Shown here: positions 1 through 9,822 of the stretch, piece by piece
How positions within the stretch are numbered: the stretch's first letter is position 1
How the letters are laid out: the number at the start of each line of letters is the position of its first letter
From: Gammaproteobacteria bacterium
GTDB taxonomy: Bacteria > Pseudomonadota > Gammaproteobacteria > Pseudomonadales > Cellvibrionaceae
Reading direction: 5' to 3'
Length of the DNA stretch: 64,000 nt
NCBI GenBank assembly: GCA_004173475.1
Contig: SEBU01000001.1
Span: forward strand, 744,001 to 808,000
The notes under the pieces: generated by a model
What the model was told of the DNA's origin: nothing
The model's database searches: none
What the model saw: only the letters and a program-made list of their open reading frames with translations
Made by a program: the position numbers and the translations under genes

Positions 1-849
1 TTGAGAAATCTTCAGAGTACGACCATCACCTACAGCGCCTGAGCGAATAGTGACATCGTAATCGCCTTCAGTTTCAACATAAATGGTGTATTCCAACCAC
101 TCACCATTAATCATCCAACCTACTGCGTTACCACCGGTGATAGATTTGATATCTACCGCTGTATCAGTTCTATAAGCACCACCTTCGTTGGTAGTACTCG
201 AGTCGGAGTAACCAGCTGGGTCGAAATCCTCTGCCTGAACAGCAACCGGAATTTTCGGTGCGTAAGTTTGGAATGCATTTGATTGCTGGCTTGGGCAAGC
301 ATTCGCAACGGAGCTAGTTGAAGACGCAACAGATGAGCTTGATCTCACAGAAGACACAACAGACGAAACAGAAGAGCTTGATGGACGCAAAGAGCTTGAT
401 ACAACGCTTGAGCGAACGGAGCTTGACGCAACTGAAGATGTAGCGCCATTACAAGCGGTTCCAGAAATGGTTGGACGCTCTGCTGAGCCACCATTTTTGT
501 TACCTTGAATACCGAAGGAAACAGATTGTCCTACCGGTATATTTGCATTCCAACCCAAATTAGAAGCGCTATATGGATTTGAACCAGAAAAGTTCGCGTT
601 CCATCCACCAGCAGATCTGTTAGTGGTGTACTGCCAACCCACATTCCAGCCATTAATGGCCGCAGAAGTGTCGTTTTTGATGGTGACAGTCGCCACAAAG
701 CCAGACGACCATTCGTTGTCAATTGTGTAACTGCAACTTGCCAACGCACTTTGCGTATAAGCCGTTGCAACCACACCGAGACCGAGAATTAACCCGGCTC
801 GTTTGATCGCGTAAGCGAGCATAGTGGATGTTTTATTAGTGTTATACAT
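1..849 (-). CDS. Secreted CBM2 - Ser-rich linker - CBM6 protein (C-terminus outside window)
   Basis: The frame is open from the ATG at 847-849 to the window edge (283 residues), so the gene is partial at its 3' end. A signal peptide covers about residues 1-37 (basic start, hydrophobic core, ALA-S cleavage). Residues 38-133 form a CBM2-type cellulose-binding module with Cys39 and Cys133 at its ends and exposed-type Trp (47, 68, 72, 83, 100). Residues 134-185 are a Ser/Val/Arg linker typical of Cellvibrio-type secreted enzymes. From about 199 a CBM6-like module begins (AEDFD, GGAYR, VDIKSI, GEWLEYT). A catalytic domain probably follows beyond position 1 (inference). The start is fixed by GGAG 6 nt upstream; the ATG at 851-853 gives only MYV-stop. 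It extracellularly targets cellulose or xylan; the enzyme activity is unknown. Confidence 0.9.
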   Translation of the reverse strand, partial: MYNTNKTSTMLAYAIKRAGLILGLGVVATAYTQSALASCSYTIDNEWSSGFVATVTIKNDTSAAINGWNVGWQYTTNRSAGGWNANFSGSNPYSASNLGWNANIPVGQSVSFGIQGNKNGGSAERPTISGTACNGATSSVASSSVRSSVVSSSLRPSSSSVSSVVSSVRSSSSVASSTSSVANACPSQQSNAFQTYAPKIPVAVQAEDFDPAGYSDSSTTNEGGAYRTDTAVDIKSITGGNAVGWMINGEWLEYTIYVETEGDYDVTIRSGAVGDGRTLKISQ

Positions 850-1261
850 ACATATCTCCGGTTGTAACTGAGGTTTAGTAAGAAAAAAAGCCTAATGAGT
901 TATCAGGCTAAACGTGCGACACAGGAAAGACGGCGATGCTCATGATTAAAATTATCGTTGGAGCGGTGGAACCATATTACAATACTATAAGCGACACAAT
1001 TATTAGAGTTCTTTTTAGCCAAATGAGTCATCTACCGTTCTCACAAGAACTGCGAGAGTTTTTCCAGTACACACAGCTGGGCACAGCTTACTGACAAAGC
1101 ACTTTTGTTAATTGAATATTTGAAAGTGTTTTTACAAAACCAATAAAAGTTGAAGAATTTTTGTAATTTTTTGAATGAATCTGACGACACAACTTTGAAT
1201 AATGCGACTCTTTTCACAAAAAATTTTTACTTATTTTACGCCTTATGTATGACAAAACTGA
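850..1261. other. Non-coding region between the CBM gene and the AraC-type gene
   Basis: About 410 bases with no convincing ORF on either strand. It is A+T-rich, holds the leader hairpin at 883-908, and should contain the promoter of the CBM2-CBM6 gene. I see no clear sigma-70 consensus pair. Confidence 0.5.
883..908 (-). terminator. Hairpin plus T-tract in the leader of the CBM2-CBM6 gene
   Basis: On the minus strand a 7-bp stem (GCCTGAT / ATTAGGC, one G-T pair, 5-nt loop) is followed by seven T. It lies 34-60 nt upstream of the CBM gene start. It could end read-through from the AraC-type gene at 1262-2422, or attenuate the CBM gene itself. The sequence cannot decide which. Confidence 0.5.
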
Positions 1262-2422
1262 TTAATCCGCGTCTTTGTGTTTGTACAAAGCTTTAAATGT
1301 TTTGGGAGTACAGTCGTATTCGATCTTAAAAAGTTTATTGAAATAAGAAGGATTGTTGTAACCAACCAAATAAGCGATTTCAGAAACGTTTACGTCCTCA
1401 TTTTCAGACAATAATCTTGCAGCTTCGGTGAGCCGCAACTTGTTTAAGTACGCAGTAAATGTGAGACCCAATTCATCTTTTAGAATGTCATTAATTTTTG
1501 TTCTATTTATTCCCAATTGCGTTGCAGCGGACTCAAGACTTAAATCCGCCTTCGCATATTCCGTTGCCATAAACCGTAACACCGAACTTTTTTCTTTATC
1601 TTTTTGCGGTTCAATCGATAATTTTTTGTAGGCCATTAAAGGTTGATCCTGCTTCACCTTGTCTTTGAGCTGAATCGTTAACATGGTCACATAACGGCGG
1701 AATATCCAGATAACAAACAAAATCCACAACGCTAAGGTCAGCGCGATTGCAATATAAAGAAAGCGGAAATCTCTTCCCACGAGCGTTACGTCTGTTACCT
1801 TTACGTGAGACATGGTGTTTAGCGGACTTTGCAATGAGTTCACCCAGGCAAATCCCATAGTCTTGTTAAGCTGGTATCCCCTATCGCTGAAATCGTAGCC
1901 GTTTCTACCAAGCCACCAGTGGGGAGTATCCAGATGATCAAATGAAACAGTTACGGTGTCCCATTTATTGTCACAGGTGAATGCGGTAGACGAGACTCTA
2001 CGGGTGACAGGCTTATTAACATTCGTTACCTTTTCGTCAAAACTGAACAAGACGAACAGAAGCACATTTTTAGGGTCGCAAATGACCTTAAACGAAACAC
2101 CACTGAACCTCGTCAAATCAACCAGTTTGTAAGGTTGGACGGAATCAATGAAATACATGGAATAATGTGTGTAGGGATAATCTTTCTCAGGATCAAGGAA
2201 ATATTGAAAATCAATATTTCCAACATCACTTAATAGGGTTGTTGCTGTCTTACCGTCCGGAACAGTTGGCTCTGTAGAAGATCGCCATAAAAAAGCAGGG
2301 TCTCGCGCCGGAAACAGAGACACGCTCAAGTTGGACTGAACTGCCCCGGCATAAATTATAAGCGCGGTAAGCAGCAGCAATGCTAGAGATAGCAGTGATG
2401 TATTGCGATAGAACTTTAACAT
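1262..2422 (-). CDS. Membrane-anchored AraC-family transcriptional regulator
   Basis: 386 residues. Two membrane segments (about 8-25 and 221-241) bracket an extracytoplasmic domain of roughly 195 residues that is rich in beta-type sequence and aromatic residues (HWWLGRNGYDF). A short cytoplasmic linker follows, then a C-terminal AraC/XylS double helix-turn-helix (about 285-382) with the signature NVSEIAYLVGYNNPSYFNKLFK. This layout matches one-component sensors that read a periplasmic ligand and bind DNA while in the membrane. Its place immediately upstream of, and co-directional with, the CBM2-CBM6 gene suggests that it senses a polysaccharide breakdown product and controls that gene (inference). 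The ligand is unknown. Confidence 0.85.
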   Translation of the reverse strand: MLKFYRNTSLLSLALLLLTALIIYAGAVQSNLSVSLFPARDPAFLWRSSTEPTVPDGKTATTLLSDVGNIDFQYFLDPEKDYPYTHYSMYFIDSVQPYKLVDLTRFSGVSFKVICDPKNVLLFVLFSFDEKVTNVNKPVTRRVSSTAFTCDNKWDTVTVSFDHLDTPHWWLGRNGYDFSDRGYQLNKTMGFAWVNSLQSPLNTMSHVKVTDVTLVGRDFRFLYIAIALTLALWILFVIWIFRRYVTMLTIQLKDKVKQDQPLMAYKKLSIEPQKDKEKSSVLRFMATEYAKADLSLESAATQLGINRTKINDILKDELGLTFTAYLNKLRLTEAARLLSENEDVNVSEIAYLVGYNNPSYFNKLFKIEYDCTPKTFKALYKHKDAD

Positions 2423-2611
2423 TGGAGACGACCTTGGGAAGAGTCAGGTTATTCGACCCCGCCCCATGAAAACGCATTATTGTTATTTGATTGGCCGGCT
2501 CTGGCCTTACTTATCTTATAATACCAGCATTTATACCAGAGAGCTTCCATATATAAATACAATTTTAAATAAAAAACGCTCCATGCCCTTTTTAACTTAT
2601 GAGATCTGCCC

Positions 2612-2977
2612 ATGACAACCCAGGCGCCATTAAAGCCGAAACAAAAAAAAGACGCACGTGATATACGTGCTGATGCAGCAAAAATCACCAACGCCATAAA
2701 AATTGATGGCCAAACTTCAGCGGAAACTAGGGCCATTGCCAATGGGATTCAACGTGGAATGGAATTATTTTTGCGACAACAAAGCGAAAAAACACGCGAC
2801 CTTGATAAACGCACAAAAAAAGTAAAACAAATGGCCAATCAATTAACGCAACAAAAGCCGGACGACGAAAAAGAAGTCGTTAGCACAAAACAAAAACAAT
2901 CGTTATTGCCTTGGATATTACTCATCGCCTCGTGGATCTTATTTTTAGTATTCGAAGCTGTCAGAAATTACGTTTGA
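2612..2977 (+). CDS. DUF2956 family small membrane protein
   Basis: 121 residues. The N-terminal two thirds are highly charged and helical, with the DUF2956-type pattern DGQTSAETRAIANGIQRGM followed by a Lys/Arg-rich, coiled-coil-like segment. A single membrane helix (about 100-117) closes the protein. Family members are gammaproteobacterial proteins of unknown function. It is divergent from the AraC-type gene and convergent, 13 bp apart, with the GMC oxidoreductase gene. The family assignment is from memory of the pattern. Confidence 0.7.
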   Translation: MTTQAPLKPKQKKDARDIRADAAKITNAIKIDGQTSAETRAIANGIQRGMELFLRQQSEKTRDLDKRTKKVKQMANQLTQQKPDDEKEVVSTKQKQSLLPWILLIASWILFLVFEAVRNYV

Positions 2978-2990
2978 CCTGCTTTAAGAG

Positions 2991-4661
2991 TTAACCCAAA
3001 TGTCGTGAAAGTCGCAAGGCTAAGGCTGCCAAGGTTCGAACCGGATTCGCTGCAGTACTGATTGGCATCACAGACATATCACACACATAAAGACCGAGAG
3101 CATTACGTACCTCCAAGTTTTCATTAACGACAGATGTATTTTCAAAATTAACCGCGTCACGGTTGCGCTTCCATGGCATGCGTAAAGTTCCGCAGGCATG
3201 GTGAACCGTCCCCCAACCAAACGGCCACTGTTTTCCCCCGTCACCGCCATATTCACCGGTAATCCACTCAACATTATTAAATTGATTAAAAACTCGATTA
3301 CGAGTTGTATTTAAAAGATCAAAAAATTCCTGCTGGCTTTTGTTCCAGCCCGCCATCGCCGGGAATCGTGAATTCAATAAATTATCAAGGTCCGAAAATC
3401 GTTTGAAGCGAATTTCCGGGACATAATGGTCATTCGCATGGGAAAAAATTCCATTTTCATCATCGATACAATTGGCGAAACTGAATTTGATATCTACACG
3501 CGCTTTAGCAGTGTCATCGGGAATTTCTTCAGATGAAGGATCGTTGTCTCGCAAATGCCAATATTCGTGGTTAACGTTCATCTCAATATTAAACGGAAAT
3601 TTGATATTTCCCTGCGCATCCAATGTGCCTTTTGAGTAAAAAATAATTTTCGCGTGATCCTTTCGAGAAATGGGAATAGCACCTAGCGACGATACATAGG
3701 CTTGGGATTCACCACTCACTGGATGATCCGTTAATCCGAAACCGACATTTCTTTTCACAGCGTCAGATAAATTTCCATAGACCGAAGAGCGATTAATCAG
3801 TTTAGGGCTTTCAAGCGCGCCCGCCGCAATAATTACTTTTGGAGCATAAAAACTTATTTGTTCTCCGGTTATAGTGTTGGTGGTTTTTACCTCGTGCCAA
3901 TCAAAAGGTACATCGTGAACGCCTTCTACAAACGTATTAAGTTTTATAAAAAGGCCCTTGCCATCCAGATCATTCACCTCCGACGTTAGGCCCACTTGAT
4001 TGATGAGTAATTCCGCCGTGTTAAAAACTCCCGTGGGCTCATGGAACAATCTATCGCACAAGGTACCGTCGGCATTTAGATAGGGTTGATGAACAGCGCG
4101 AGGTGTTTCTCTAATATCAAAATCATCCGCAAGATTTGTTGATTTGAAATGAGCCACCAACGTTCTTGCCATAGCGCCAAGGGAAACCGATTCATTCATT
4201 TTTGAGCCAGCTTGTTTTAGCAAACCAGCTTTCAAATCATTGCGCACAGCATCCGGAAAAAATTCCAGCTCCCAATCACTCGCTTGTGGAATTAACCCTG
4301 ACCAAAAAATTGAACGACCGCCAAAAGCCATTTGCGGTTTGCCACCAATATAAAATGAGCTGTCGGGCCAGTCTTTGAAATTATCAACACCAAAATGCTG
4401 TGCTGTGGCGGAATTGGGAATCTTGCTAAAATTATAAACATGGGTGGGATAAATAAACGAACCTGTTTCCAGCAACAATATGCGATGGCTATGACCAAGT
4501 CGATTTGCGAGATCATCCGCCAGAATCCCTCCGCCTATACCAGAGCCGACAATAATAAAATCAAAATCCTTATTCGTTAAATTATCGTAATCACGAATCA
4601 ATCGTGTATGCGCTTGCGAGCGCTCCGTTACCAAATTCACATAATTATGTTGAAAAGCCAT
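2991..4661 (-). CDS. GMC-family FAD-dependent oxidoreductase
   Basis: 556 residues. The N-terminal Rossmann FAD-binding motif is at about 33-55 (IIVGSGIGGG, then an ETG acidic end at the second strand). The C-terminal GMC_oxred_C domain has HHACGTLRMP and DMSVMPISTAANPVRT, giving the usual His/Asn active-site pair. Such enzymes oxidise alcohols, sugars or sterols with a flavin; the substrate cannot be read from the sequence. There is no obvious signal peptide, so it is probably cytoplasmic. It is co-directional with, but 333 bp from, the upstream MFS transporter gene, which might supply its substrate (inference). Confidence 0.88.
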   Translation of the reverse strand: MAFQHNYVNLVTERSQAHTRLIRDYDNLTNKDFDFIIVGSGIGGGILADDLANRLGHSHRILLLETGSFIYPTHVYNFSKIPNSATAQHFGVDNFKDWPDSSFYIGGKPQMAFGGRSIFWSGLIPQASDWELEFFPDAVRNDLKAGLLKQAGSKMNESVSLGAMARTLVAHFKSTNLADDFDIRETPRAVHQPYLNADGTLCDRLFHEPTGVFNTAELLINQVGLTSEVNDLDGKGLFIKLNTFVEGVHDVPFDWHEVKTTNTITGEQISFYAPKVIIAAGALESPKLINRSSVYGNLSDAVKRNVGFGLTDHPVSGESQAYVSSLGAIPISRKDHAKIIFYSKGTLDAQGNIKFPFNIEMNVNHEYWHLRDNDPSSEEIPDDTAKARVDIKFSFANCIDDENGIFSHANDHYVPEIRFKRFSDLDNLLNSRFPAMAGWNKSQQEFFDLLNTTRNRVFNQFNNVEWITGEYGGDGGKQWPFGWGTVHHACGTLRMPWKRNRDAVNFENTSVVNENLEVRNALGLYVCDMSVMPISTAANPVRTLAALALRLSRHLG

Positions 4662-4994
4662 AACTCCTCCTTAATCATTAATCCGCGTTAGATGAGTACC
4701 TCGCTTACTTTCATTTTCTCAACACCTACCAGTCATTTCATTTTACAAATGCTATACCACCAAAGCTGGCGATATATATCAAGTAAATTTTATCAAACGG
4801 AATTATTTCACAAGGTTGGCTGCACCGATATAAAGCTTTGCTTTAGAAGCTTGCATATTCATCGCTCATTAGGCGCTTAATTACGCATGAATTAAAATTT
4901 ACTTTGCTAGTAATGACTCGCTCGAATATCTTTAATTTTTGTCAGCGATTTTTTTATCACCATTTTAGTTCATTAATAAAGCGCGATCTCAATA
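4662..4994. other. Non-coding region between GMC oxidoreductase and MFS transporter genes
   Basis: About 330 A+T-rich bases. Short ORFs here have no ribosome binding site or recognisable composition. It should hold the promoter of the GMC gene. I see no repeat or clear terminator. Confidence 0.4.
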
Positions 4995-6266
4995 CTACCT
5001 ATGTAGGCCTTTCGCCAAATAAAACGCAGCTACGAAAGTTGATAGCCCTGCAATCGAAATATAGTAACCAACAAAAGCGAGACCAAAATTAACACCTAAC
5101 CAACTCGCGATAGCTGGTGTTAGCGATGCGCCAATAATTCCTGCTAAATTAAAACTGAGCGAGGCACCCGTGTACCGTACTTCTGTAGGAAAAATTTCAG
5201 CGAGCGCGGTGCCTAAAGAACCATACGTAAAACCCATAACGCTGAAACCCAACACTAACATAGTTAAGATACCCAAACTTGAACCTGAATTTAACAGGGG
5301 CGCAAAACTTAATCCAAAAATCACAACGGCGACGCCTGCAATCATAAGCATTGCACGGCGGCCTATTTTGTCCGCTGCGATCGAAGACATCCATATTGTA
5401 ATTATCAACGCAAACACCGCGTACAACTGCAAAATTAAAAAATCTTCACGCGTATACCCTAATTTGCCCGTACCCCAACCCAACGAAAATACGGTAGTAA
5501 TATAAAAAACTACAAAGGCAGCAATCGCCAAAAATGCGCCGAGAATCAACACTCGGCCATGTTGCGTGAGAACAGTTAATATAGGAACACGCACGCGCTT
5601 GTGCGTTTCGATGGCTTGCTTAAAAGCGGGTGTTTCTTCAATACTTAAGCGAACATACAAACCCACAATTACCAATAACGCGCTTGCAACAAACGGAATT
5701 CGCCACCCCCAGCTAAAAAAATCTGCGTCAGTTAAATTATGCGTAAGCAACAAAAACACGCCTGTAGAACAAATGAAGCCGATGGGCGCTCCGAGCTGTG
5801 GAAACATTCCATAAAGCGCGCGTTTATTTTCAGGTGCATTCTCAATGGCCAAGAGTACGGCGCCGCCCCACTCTCCACCCAAACCGATACCTTGACCAAT
5901 GCGGCACAAACATAATAAAACAGTTGCTGTAATTCCTATGGACTCGTAGGTGGGCAATAAACCAATCAATACGGTGGATAATCCCATCGTCATTAGAGCG
6001 GCAACTAACGTGGCTTTACGGCCTATGCGATCACCGTAATGTCCAAACAGTGCTGATCCGATTGGTCTTGCAAAAAAAGCGAGTGCGAAAGTTGCTAACG
6101 ATTGCAGCGTTGCGATAGTCGCATCGCCTTTTGGAAAAAATAATGTGGGAAATACCAGAACGGCCGCTGTAGCGTAAATATAAAAATCGAAAAATTCGAT
6201 AGTGGTGCCTATCAAACTGGCGAACAATACACGAAAAGGTGAATTAGCCGTTTTAGAAGTATGCAT
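4995..6266 (-). CDS. MFS transporter, metabolite:H+ symporter (MHS) type
   Basis: 423 residues with about 12 hydrophobic segments. The N-terminus (GTTIEFFDFYIYATAA) and the loop FGHYGDRIGRK are typical of the MHS subfamily of the major facilitator superfamily, which imports organic acids and osmolytes (citrate, shikimate, proline/betaine, alpha-ketoglutarate). Gln/Gly-rich CRIGQGIGLGGEWGGA in helix 4 is also an MHS hallmark. The substrate cannot be assigned. It acts in the inner membrane. It is flanked by a polysaccharide deacetylase gene and a GMC oxidoreductase gene, all on the same strand. Confidence 0.88.
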   Translation of the reverse strand: MHTSKTANSPFRVLFASLIGTTIEFFDFYIYATAAVLVFPTLFFPKGDATIATLQSLATFALAFFARPIGSALFGHYGDRIGRKATLVAALMTMGLSTVLIGLLPTYESIGITATVLLCLCRIGQGIGLGGEWGGAVLLAIENAPENKRALYGMFPQLGAPIGFICSTGVFLLLTHNLTDADFFSWGWRIPFVASALLVIVGLYVRLSIEETPAFKQAIETHKRVRVPILTVLTQHGRVLILGAFLAIAAFVVFYITTVFSLGWGTGKLGYTREDFLILQLYAVFALIITIWMSSIAADKIGRRAMLMIAGVAVVIFGLSFAPLLNSGSSLGILTMLVLGFSVMGFTYGSLGTALAEIFPTEVRYTGASLSFNLAGIIGASLTPAIASWLGVNFGLAFVGYYISIAGLSTFVAAFYLAKGLHR

Positions 6267-6347
6267 CGTGAGTCTCTGGTGATTTTCTTATTTGTATATG
6301 ATTGGTAATTTCATAACGCATTATATAGCTAGCTTTTCCATTAAACT

Positions 6348-7229
6348 TTAATGCCAAATCCAATTCCAGATTCCGGGGAGTTTTGCATTAACATCTGCAT
6401 CAATCACGACACGTGCTTTAGCCGCGCGCTCTAATCCATCACGGCTATCATAAAACGCTTTGTTGGCGACCGGCATATCAAGCTCATTTGCTACTTGTAA
6501 CAAAATCTTTAAATAAACTTCGATAGTTCTTGCTGTGTAAGTATTCACATCATGAAAGGTCACAACTATCGGAGTTTCACCATCGACGATTGGAAGCTTG
6601 CCTTCCAGCCATTTTTCTCGCGCTGCCGTTAACTGTTTTAACAGATTGCTGTGTTTGTGCCAACTCCAGTTAACACCCCAAATCACACCGTCATTTGCAC
6701 TTAAATCGGTGAGTAACATTTGCAACCCATTGCGATGATATTCCGCAAGCGTACGCGCATCATAATTCCAAAAAGGTGGGCGAACTAATGTAGGCGGTAC
6801 ACCAGTAGCTTCAATCATATCAGTAACACCGAACCTAAGGGATTGTTCGAATTGCTCCGGGGGTAACTTTCTATGATTAGAATGGTGCGGCGTTGCCGTG
6901 TGAAAGGCGAGCAAATGCCCTTCATCCTGTTCACGTTTCAACAGTAATCGACCAACCTCAGTTCCACCACCACGCTTCGCACGTGTTTGCACAAAAAATA
7001 TCGCTTTGATCTCGGGCTGAATTGGATTGTTCGCCAATACATCAAGAATCTTTTTAGTTGGGTTTCTTTTTGTTGCGCCACTGGGGCCGTCATCGAATGT
7101 TAAAAGGAAGCGAATTGGGGCGCGTTCATTTTTAGATTGCGCATCCGCGAAAGCAGCAGCGCTTATGAAAAGGGAAAAACCTAGCATGAGGCAATTCAAT
7201 AATATATTTCTAGCGAAAATCAAAAGCAT
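6348..7229 (-). CDS. Secreted polysaccharide deacetylase (NodB homology domain, CE4)
   Basis: 293 residues with an N-terminal signal peptide (about 1-28, ending AAFA-DAQ). NodB motif 1 is LLTFDDGPSG (Asp46-Asp47, catalytic base and metal ligand). Motif 2 is present as a variant, H115xxxH119 in HHSNHRKL. Motif 3 is RPPFWNYD (150-157), and the late VVTFHDVN supplies the last catalytic His. CE4 enzymes remove N- or O-acetyl groups from chitin, peptidoglycan or xylan with a divalent metal. Export to the periplasm or outside fits a glycan substrate; which one is not readable. Its divergence from the standard motif-2 spacing is worth noting. Confidence 0.85.
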   Translation of the reverse strand: MLLIFARNILLNCLMLGFSLFISAAAFADAQSKNERAPIRFLLTFDDGPSGATKRNPTKKILDVLANNPIQPEIKAIFFVQTRAKRGGGTEVGRLLLKREQDEGHLLAFHTATPHHSNHRKLPPEQFEQSLRFGVTDMIEATGVPPTLVRPPFWNYDARTLAEYHRNGLQMLLTDLSANDGVIWGVNWSWHKHSNLLKQLTAAREKWLEGKLPIVDGETPIVVTFHDVNTYTARTIEVYLKILLQVANELDMPVANKAFYDSRDGLERAAKARVVIDADVNAKLPGIWNWIWH

Positions 7230-7672
7230 TTTCCTTGTAGGTTATGGAACGCGGTTAAAAAAGTTCAAGCGATGTGAACTCCGTCGCTCCGATTTGCATA
7301 TGTATGTATGAGATGCCTATGAAATTTGAGCCGGAAGTTAATCATTACATATTAAATCGTTGTATTGAAATTTTTTAAAAGTAATGACACATGTTTATTT
7401 TCGGGTGCTTTAAATTATTTTTTTTGAAATGGTTGATTGTTAAAAATGAGTTATTAGAAAAGCATTATTTAGGTAAATAAAATTTGTCTTTTGAAAATTC
7501 GTAAGCGAAAACCATTTCGGCTTAGCACGCCGTTTGTTGGATGATCAGTACTGCCTAAGGCAGTCGTGTCGATTTTTGAACCGAAGCTAAAAAAGATCCC
7601 GCTAAGAGCTAGCGAAGCTGAAAATGAAAAACCCCGTATGCTTTTGAGCATACGGGGTTTTTCATTTTAATT
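7230..7672. other. Non-coding region between deacetylase gene and tRNA-Ala
   Basis: About 440 bases, A+T-rich in the left half. It contains a small ACTGCC/GGCAGT hairpin (7550-7564) and, at the right end, the strong terminator of the tRNA-Ala/gltX transcript. It should also hold the deacetylase promoter. I see no gene. Confidence 0.5.
7628..7661 (-). terminator. Strong terminator after tRNA-Ala (potentially bidirectional)
   Basis: A perfect 14-bp stem (AAAACCCCGTATGC-type arm at 7628-7641 with its complement at 7648-7661) around a 6-nt loop, flanked by A and T tracts on both sides. It begins about 12 nt beyond the 3' end of the tRNA and so ends the gltX/tRNA transcript. Confidence 0.9.
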
Positions 7673-7748
<76 letters not shown>

Positions 7749-7858
7749 AAGTCTTGCTTGGGCTTCGTCCTGAAGCGGGCGCATTGTATGCACCGGCTTT
7801 GGGAGTGTCAAGGAAAACTCCCCTGCACGCTTTCAGTATTTTCAGGCGAATCAAGCGG

Positions 7859-9382
7859 TTAAGTGTTAACCGCTGGTGTGGCGTCTGTAGCTTCGGGCAT
7901 CTCACCCAGTCGCGCATAAATTTTATCCAACTCCTTTTGTTTATTCTTGCCGAATCCACCTAACGCATTAACAGCATGACGCAAACGTGCACGGCTTAAA
8001 TCCGGCCCAATTATTTGCATGGAGTCCACTACCGAGAAAGAAGAAGTGGTACCTGCAATTGCAACGAAGATTGGTGCGAGTGCGTCTTTGAGTTTGATGC
8101 CCATTTGATCAGCAAGCATCTTAAGCTCGGTAAAAATATTATCGCGCTCCCAGAAGCGCAAAGCCTCCATACGCCAAAGCGCGAACTGCAAATACTCTTT
8201 TTGTTTTTCAATATCGAGTTTATTGCCCGCAAAACTGGCTTCATTAATATTCAACATACCTGATACTAAAAAGCCGGCGAGTGGCGCGAAATCACTTAGG
8301 GTATTCATGCGCGACTGTGCGTGCGGTAAAGCTTGCAATAGGGTTTCTTTATTAAATGCCCAATCGTGCAAACGTGCAGCGAGTTGCTCAACCGTGAAAT
8401 TTTCGCGAATCCACAAACTGTTTAACCAGCTGAGTTTTTCCACGTCGAAAATCGGGCCGCCCAGTGACACGCGATTTAAATCGAAGTGTTCTTGCATTTC
8501 AGCAAGCGTAAATTTTTCGCGCTCATCGGGCATTGACCAGCCCATACGGCCAAGATAATTCAACATGGCTTCGGGCAAATAACCCATGCGCTTGTAGTAC
8601 AAAATGCTGGTTGGATTCTTGCGTTTGCTGAGTTTGGATTTATCCGGATTGCGCAACAGCGGCAAGTGGCACAACACCGGTGCTTTCCATCCGAAGTATT
8701 CATAAAGCTTTAGATGCTTGGGCGCTGAGTTAATCCATTCCTCGCCACGAATGACGTGAGTGATTTCCATTAAATGGTCATCGACTACGTTCGCCAAATG
8801 ATAGGTCGGCATACCGTCGCCCTTCAGCAAGACTTGCATGTCCACATGCGACCACTCGATCTCAATTTTGCCACGCAACATGTCGTCGATAATACACACG
8901 CCTTCCGACGGAATTTTCATACGAATTACGTAAGTCTCACCCGCTGCTAAACGGCGCTGCACTTCTTCATTTGATAACAGCAAACCGCGACCGTCGTATT
9001 GCGGAGTCTCGCCTTTAGCGATTTGTTCGCGGCGCATTTCGTCCAGCTCTTCGGCCGTGGCGAAACAATAAAAAGCGTGACCTTTTTCGATCAATTCTTC
9101 GGCATATTGGCGATACATGCCCATGCGTTCGCTCTGGCGATAAGGGCCGTGCGGGCCGCCCACATCCGGGCCTTCGTCCCACTCCAAGCCTAACCAGCGC
9201 AGACTGTCCAAAATTGCTTGTTCGGATTCTGGTGTACTGCGTGTTTGATCAGTGTCTTCAATACGCAGTAAGAATTGGCCGCCGTGTTGGCGAGCAAAAC
9301 ACAAGTTAAATAACGCGATATAGGCGGTGCCTACGTGCGGGTCGCCAGTAGGTGACGGGGCTATGCGGGTACGAACGGTCAT
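7859..9382 (-). CDS. gltX: Glutamyl-tRNA synthetase
   Basis: 507 residues, full length for the non-discriminating bacterial enzyme. It charges tRNA-Glu with glutamate in the cytoplasm. The N-terminal class I Rossmann domain carries the HIGH-type motif in [14 protein letters not shown], and the KMSKS-type loop appears as SKLSKRK. The C-terminal third is the helical anticodon-binding region. It starts right at [13 protein letters not shown], the usual beginning of the family, so the start is secure. It is followed by tRNA-Ala on the same strand. Confidence 0.97.
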   Translation of the reverse strand: MTVRTRIAPSPTGDPHVGTAYIALFNLCFARQHGGQFLLRIEDTDQTRSTPESEQAILDSLRWLGLEWDEGPDVGGPHGPYRQSERMGMYRQYAEELIEKGHAFYCFATAEELDEMRREQIAKGETPQYDGRGLLLSNEEVQRRLAAGETYVIRMKIPSEGVCIIDDMLRGKIEIEWSHVDMQVLLKGDGMPTYHLANVVDDHLMEITHVIRGEEWINSAPKHLKLYEYFGWKAPVLCHLPLLRNPDKSKLSKRKNPTSILYYKRMGYLPEAMLNYLGRMGWSMPDEREKFTLAEMQEHFDLNRVSLGGPIFDVEKLSWLNSLWIRENFTVEQLAARLHDWAFNKETLLQALPHAQSRMNTLSDFAPLAGFLVSGMLNINEASFAGNKLDIEKQKEYLQFALWRMEALRFWERDNIFTELKMLADQMGIKLKDALAPIFVAIAGTTSSFSVVDSMQIIGPDLSRARLRHAVNALGGFGKNKQKELDKIYARLGEMPEATDATPAVNT

Positions 9383-9822
9383 GATGAAGCCTTAAAAACG
9401 AGGATGGGTGCGAAAAGCTGGGCATTATACGTGTTAAATCCGGCGTTTGGGCATACCGGTGCTAGCGTTTTGCCGTGCACAAGATGTACTTAAGGGTGCT
9501 AATAAATACGATTCCATTCAAAACCCCAAATATATTGTCCCTAACTTGGTGCGCCAATTGACACCATTGCATTTATTTGCACTATATAAACCCACTTGTA
9601 TCGCCCATATTTGTTTCGAATTTCATACGAGGCATCTTTTTGCGCACCATCAACAATCAAAAATATAAATTAAATCCTGTAAGTAATGACTCTCCGTGAA
9701 AATTTCGCTTTTAAAATTTAAAATCCACTACCGAATTCTATTTGGGCATGAGCGTTGCAAAGCACGGAATGTATCTAATGTTTCAACTTTGCCTTTCAAT
9801 AATTATGTAGCGAGAAAATACC
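9383..9822. other. Intergenic region with a possible promoter for the FNT gene
   Basis: About 440 bases between divergent gltX and the FNT channel gene. The short ORF inside it shows no family resemblance. A plausible sigma-70 pair lies on the plus strand: TTGACA at 9558-9563 and ACTATA at 9581-9586 (17-bp spacing), about 240 bp before the FNT start. I see no FNR-type TTGAT-N4-ATCAA palindrome. Confidence 0.35.

Noticed and set aside
4692-4880. 62-residue plus-strand ORF in the gap between the GMC and MFS genes
   Set aside because: No ribosome binding site, low-complexity A+T-rich composition and no family resemblance.
9447-9668. 73-residue ORF between gltX and the FNT gene
   Set aside because: It has an odd composition for a protein, no ribosome binding site, and overlaps a likely promoter region.
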